This document shows positions 6,373-6,815 of a DNA stretch of 6,815 bases, one piece after another. A program made the position numbers and the translations under genes. The stretch comes from SCSIO-59966 sp046566185 (GTDB taxonomy: Bacteria > Actinomycetota > Actinomycetes > Actinomycetales > SCSIO-59966), in contig JBKHXE010000125.1 in the NCBI GenBank assembly GCA_046566185.1, forward strand, positions 1 to 6,815. Reading direction: 5' to 3'. A model generated the notes under the pieces. That model saw nothing but the letters and a program-made list of their open reading frames with translations, was not told where the DNA came from and did no database searches. Within the stretch, counting starts at the first letter, position 1; every line of letters begins with the position of its first letter.

Positions 6373-6407
6373 ACGGATGGACGCCACGGACGGACGCCAC
6401 GGACGCC
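6373..6407. repeat. Short tandem repeat (13-bp unit) after the LCP gene
   Basis: On the plus strand, ACGGATGGACGCC (6373-6385) and ACGGACGGACGCC (6386-6398) are tandem 13-bp units differing at one base, followed by a shortened 9-bp unit ACGGACGCC (6399-6407). The array ends one base from the stop codon of the LCP gene. ACGG and GACG submotifs suggest growth by slippage. No function is evident. Confidence 0.7.
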
Positions 6408-6408
6408 G

Positions 6409-6815
6409 TCAGGGCGTCAGTGCGCCGTCCGCGAGGTCGGCGAAGACGTCCGAGGCACCCGGCTCGAGGAACACCACGCTGGTGCCGCCGGACGTCGTCC
6501 CCGCGCGGGCCGGGACGACGACGTTGGGCACCCGCGTCGGGTCGGCCCGCAGGACGCCGCCGGCGAAGGTGAGCAGCTGCTCCGCGGTGAGGTCGGTGAC
6601 CAGGTGGGGGTCGGACACCTCGAGCAGCCCCGGGACGGCGAGCGGGCCCGCCGCCCGGACCGCGGCGCCCGCCGCGAGGATGACGGTTCCGCCGTTGAGC
6701 TGCCGGTCGATGTCGCCGCGCGGCTGCGTCTTGCGGGTGCGGGAGTAGGCGAGTGCGTCGTCGCCGGCGAGCGTCTGCTCACCGGCCGGCAGGTCGAGCT
6801 TGGCGTCGCCGTCCT
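6409..6815 (-). CDS. LytR-CpsA-Psr (LCP) family protein, C-terminal part
   Basis: Partial: the last 134 residues are visible and the frame stays open to the window edge at 6815, so the N-terminal membrane anchor and most of the LCP domain are missing. LCP proteins act outside the membrane, moving lipid-linked glycopolymers such as arabinogalactan or teichoic acids onto peptidoglycan. Evidence is the LCP-domain ending: LPAGEQTLAGDDALAYSRTR (codons at 6795-6736) followed by KTQPRGDIDRQLNGG (6732-6688), with the closely spaced arginines (SRTR, PRGDIDRQ) typical of the phosphate-binding pocket, then a helical stretch and DLTAEQLLTFAGGVL. It ends VVFLEPGASDVFADLADGALTP before TGA at 6411-6409. A GTG at 6618 could be misread as the start of a small separate gene, but the conserved motifs upstream in the same frame show it is internal. 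Family is well supported; the specific polymer is unknown. Confidence 0.88.
   Translation of the reverse strand, partial: DGDAKLDLPAGEQTLAGDDALAYSRTRKTQPRGDIDRQLNGGTVILAAGAAVRAAGPLAVPGLLEVSDPHLVTDLTAEQLLTFAGGVLRADPTRVPNVVVPARAGTTSGGTSVVFLEPGASDVFADLADGALTP

Noticed and set aside
6409..6618. A separate 69-residue protein starting at GTG 6618
   Set aside because: The same frame continues upstream with the LCP SRTR and GDIDRQ motifs, so this GTG is internal to the LCP gene.
4520..6748. A 742-codon plus-strand open frame antisense to korA and the LCP gene
   Set aside because: Same reason: it crosses korA, the promoter gap and the LCP coding region, and its translation shows only composition bias.
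1..6815. CRISPR array, tRNA/rRNA, insertion sequence, phage or toxin-antitoxin genes
   Set aside because: No spaced direct repeats of CRISPR size, no cloverleaf-like or rRNA-like segments in the gaps, no transposase or terminal repeats; the five genes fill nearly all of the window.

Overview
This 6.8 kb window is typical of a chromosome from a high-GC actinobacterium. GC content is very high, almost every codon ends in G or C, GTG starts are common, and the -10 hexamers are of the TANNNT type. The protein families (a two-subunit 2-oxoacid:ferredoxin oxidoreductase of the mycobacterial KorAB type, a Tat-exported PhoX phosphatase, a LytR-CpsA-Psr protein) also fit Actinomycetota. Genus cannot be fixed from the sequence alone. 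All genes lie on the minus strand, so transcription runs from high to low coordinates.

Layout in transcription order. 6815-6409: the C-terminal 134 residues of an LCP-family cell-wall ligase, cut by the window edge. 6408-6179: a gap with a short 13-bp tandem repeat, an inverted repeat and a plausible korA promoter. 6178-4295: korA, a fused gamma-alpha subunit. 4298-3192: korB, the TPP/[4Fe-4S] beta subunit, which overlaps korA by 4 bases (GTGA) and is almost certainly co-translated with it. 3191-3102: a 90-bp gap with two dyad-symmetric elements and a -10 box placed so that rarD would be leaderless. 3101-2163: rarD, an EamA/DMT permease. 2162-2055: a gap with an in-phase series of 11-bp GTTCACC-like repeats (PHO box), a -10 hexamer and a strong Shine-Dalgarno sequence. 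2054-57: phoX. 45-10: a 15-bp perfect hairpin that closes the phoX transcript.

Functionally the window looks like at least three independent units: korAB (2-oxoglutarate decarboxylation to succinyl-CoA with ferredoxin as electron acceptor), rarD (export of an unknown small metabolite), and phoX (phosphate scavenging outside the membrane, predicted to be induced by phosphate starvation). I see no mobile element, CRISPR array, RNA gene, phage gene or defence system. The genes belong to known families, and what is notable is mainly regulatory: the PHO box ahead of phoX, the paired dyads ahead of rarD, and the Cys/His cluster before the PhoX twin-arginine signal. I do not see an undescribed multi-gene system here.
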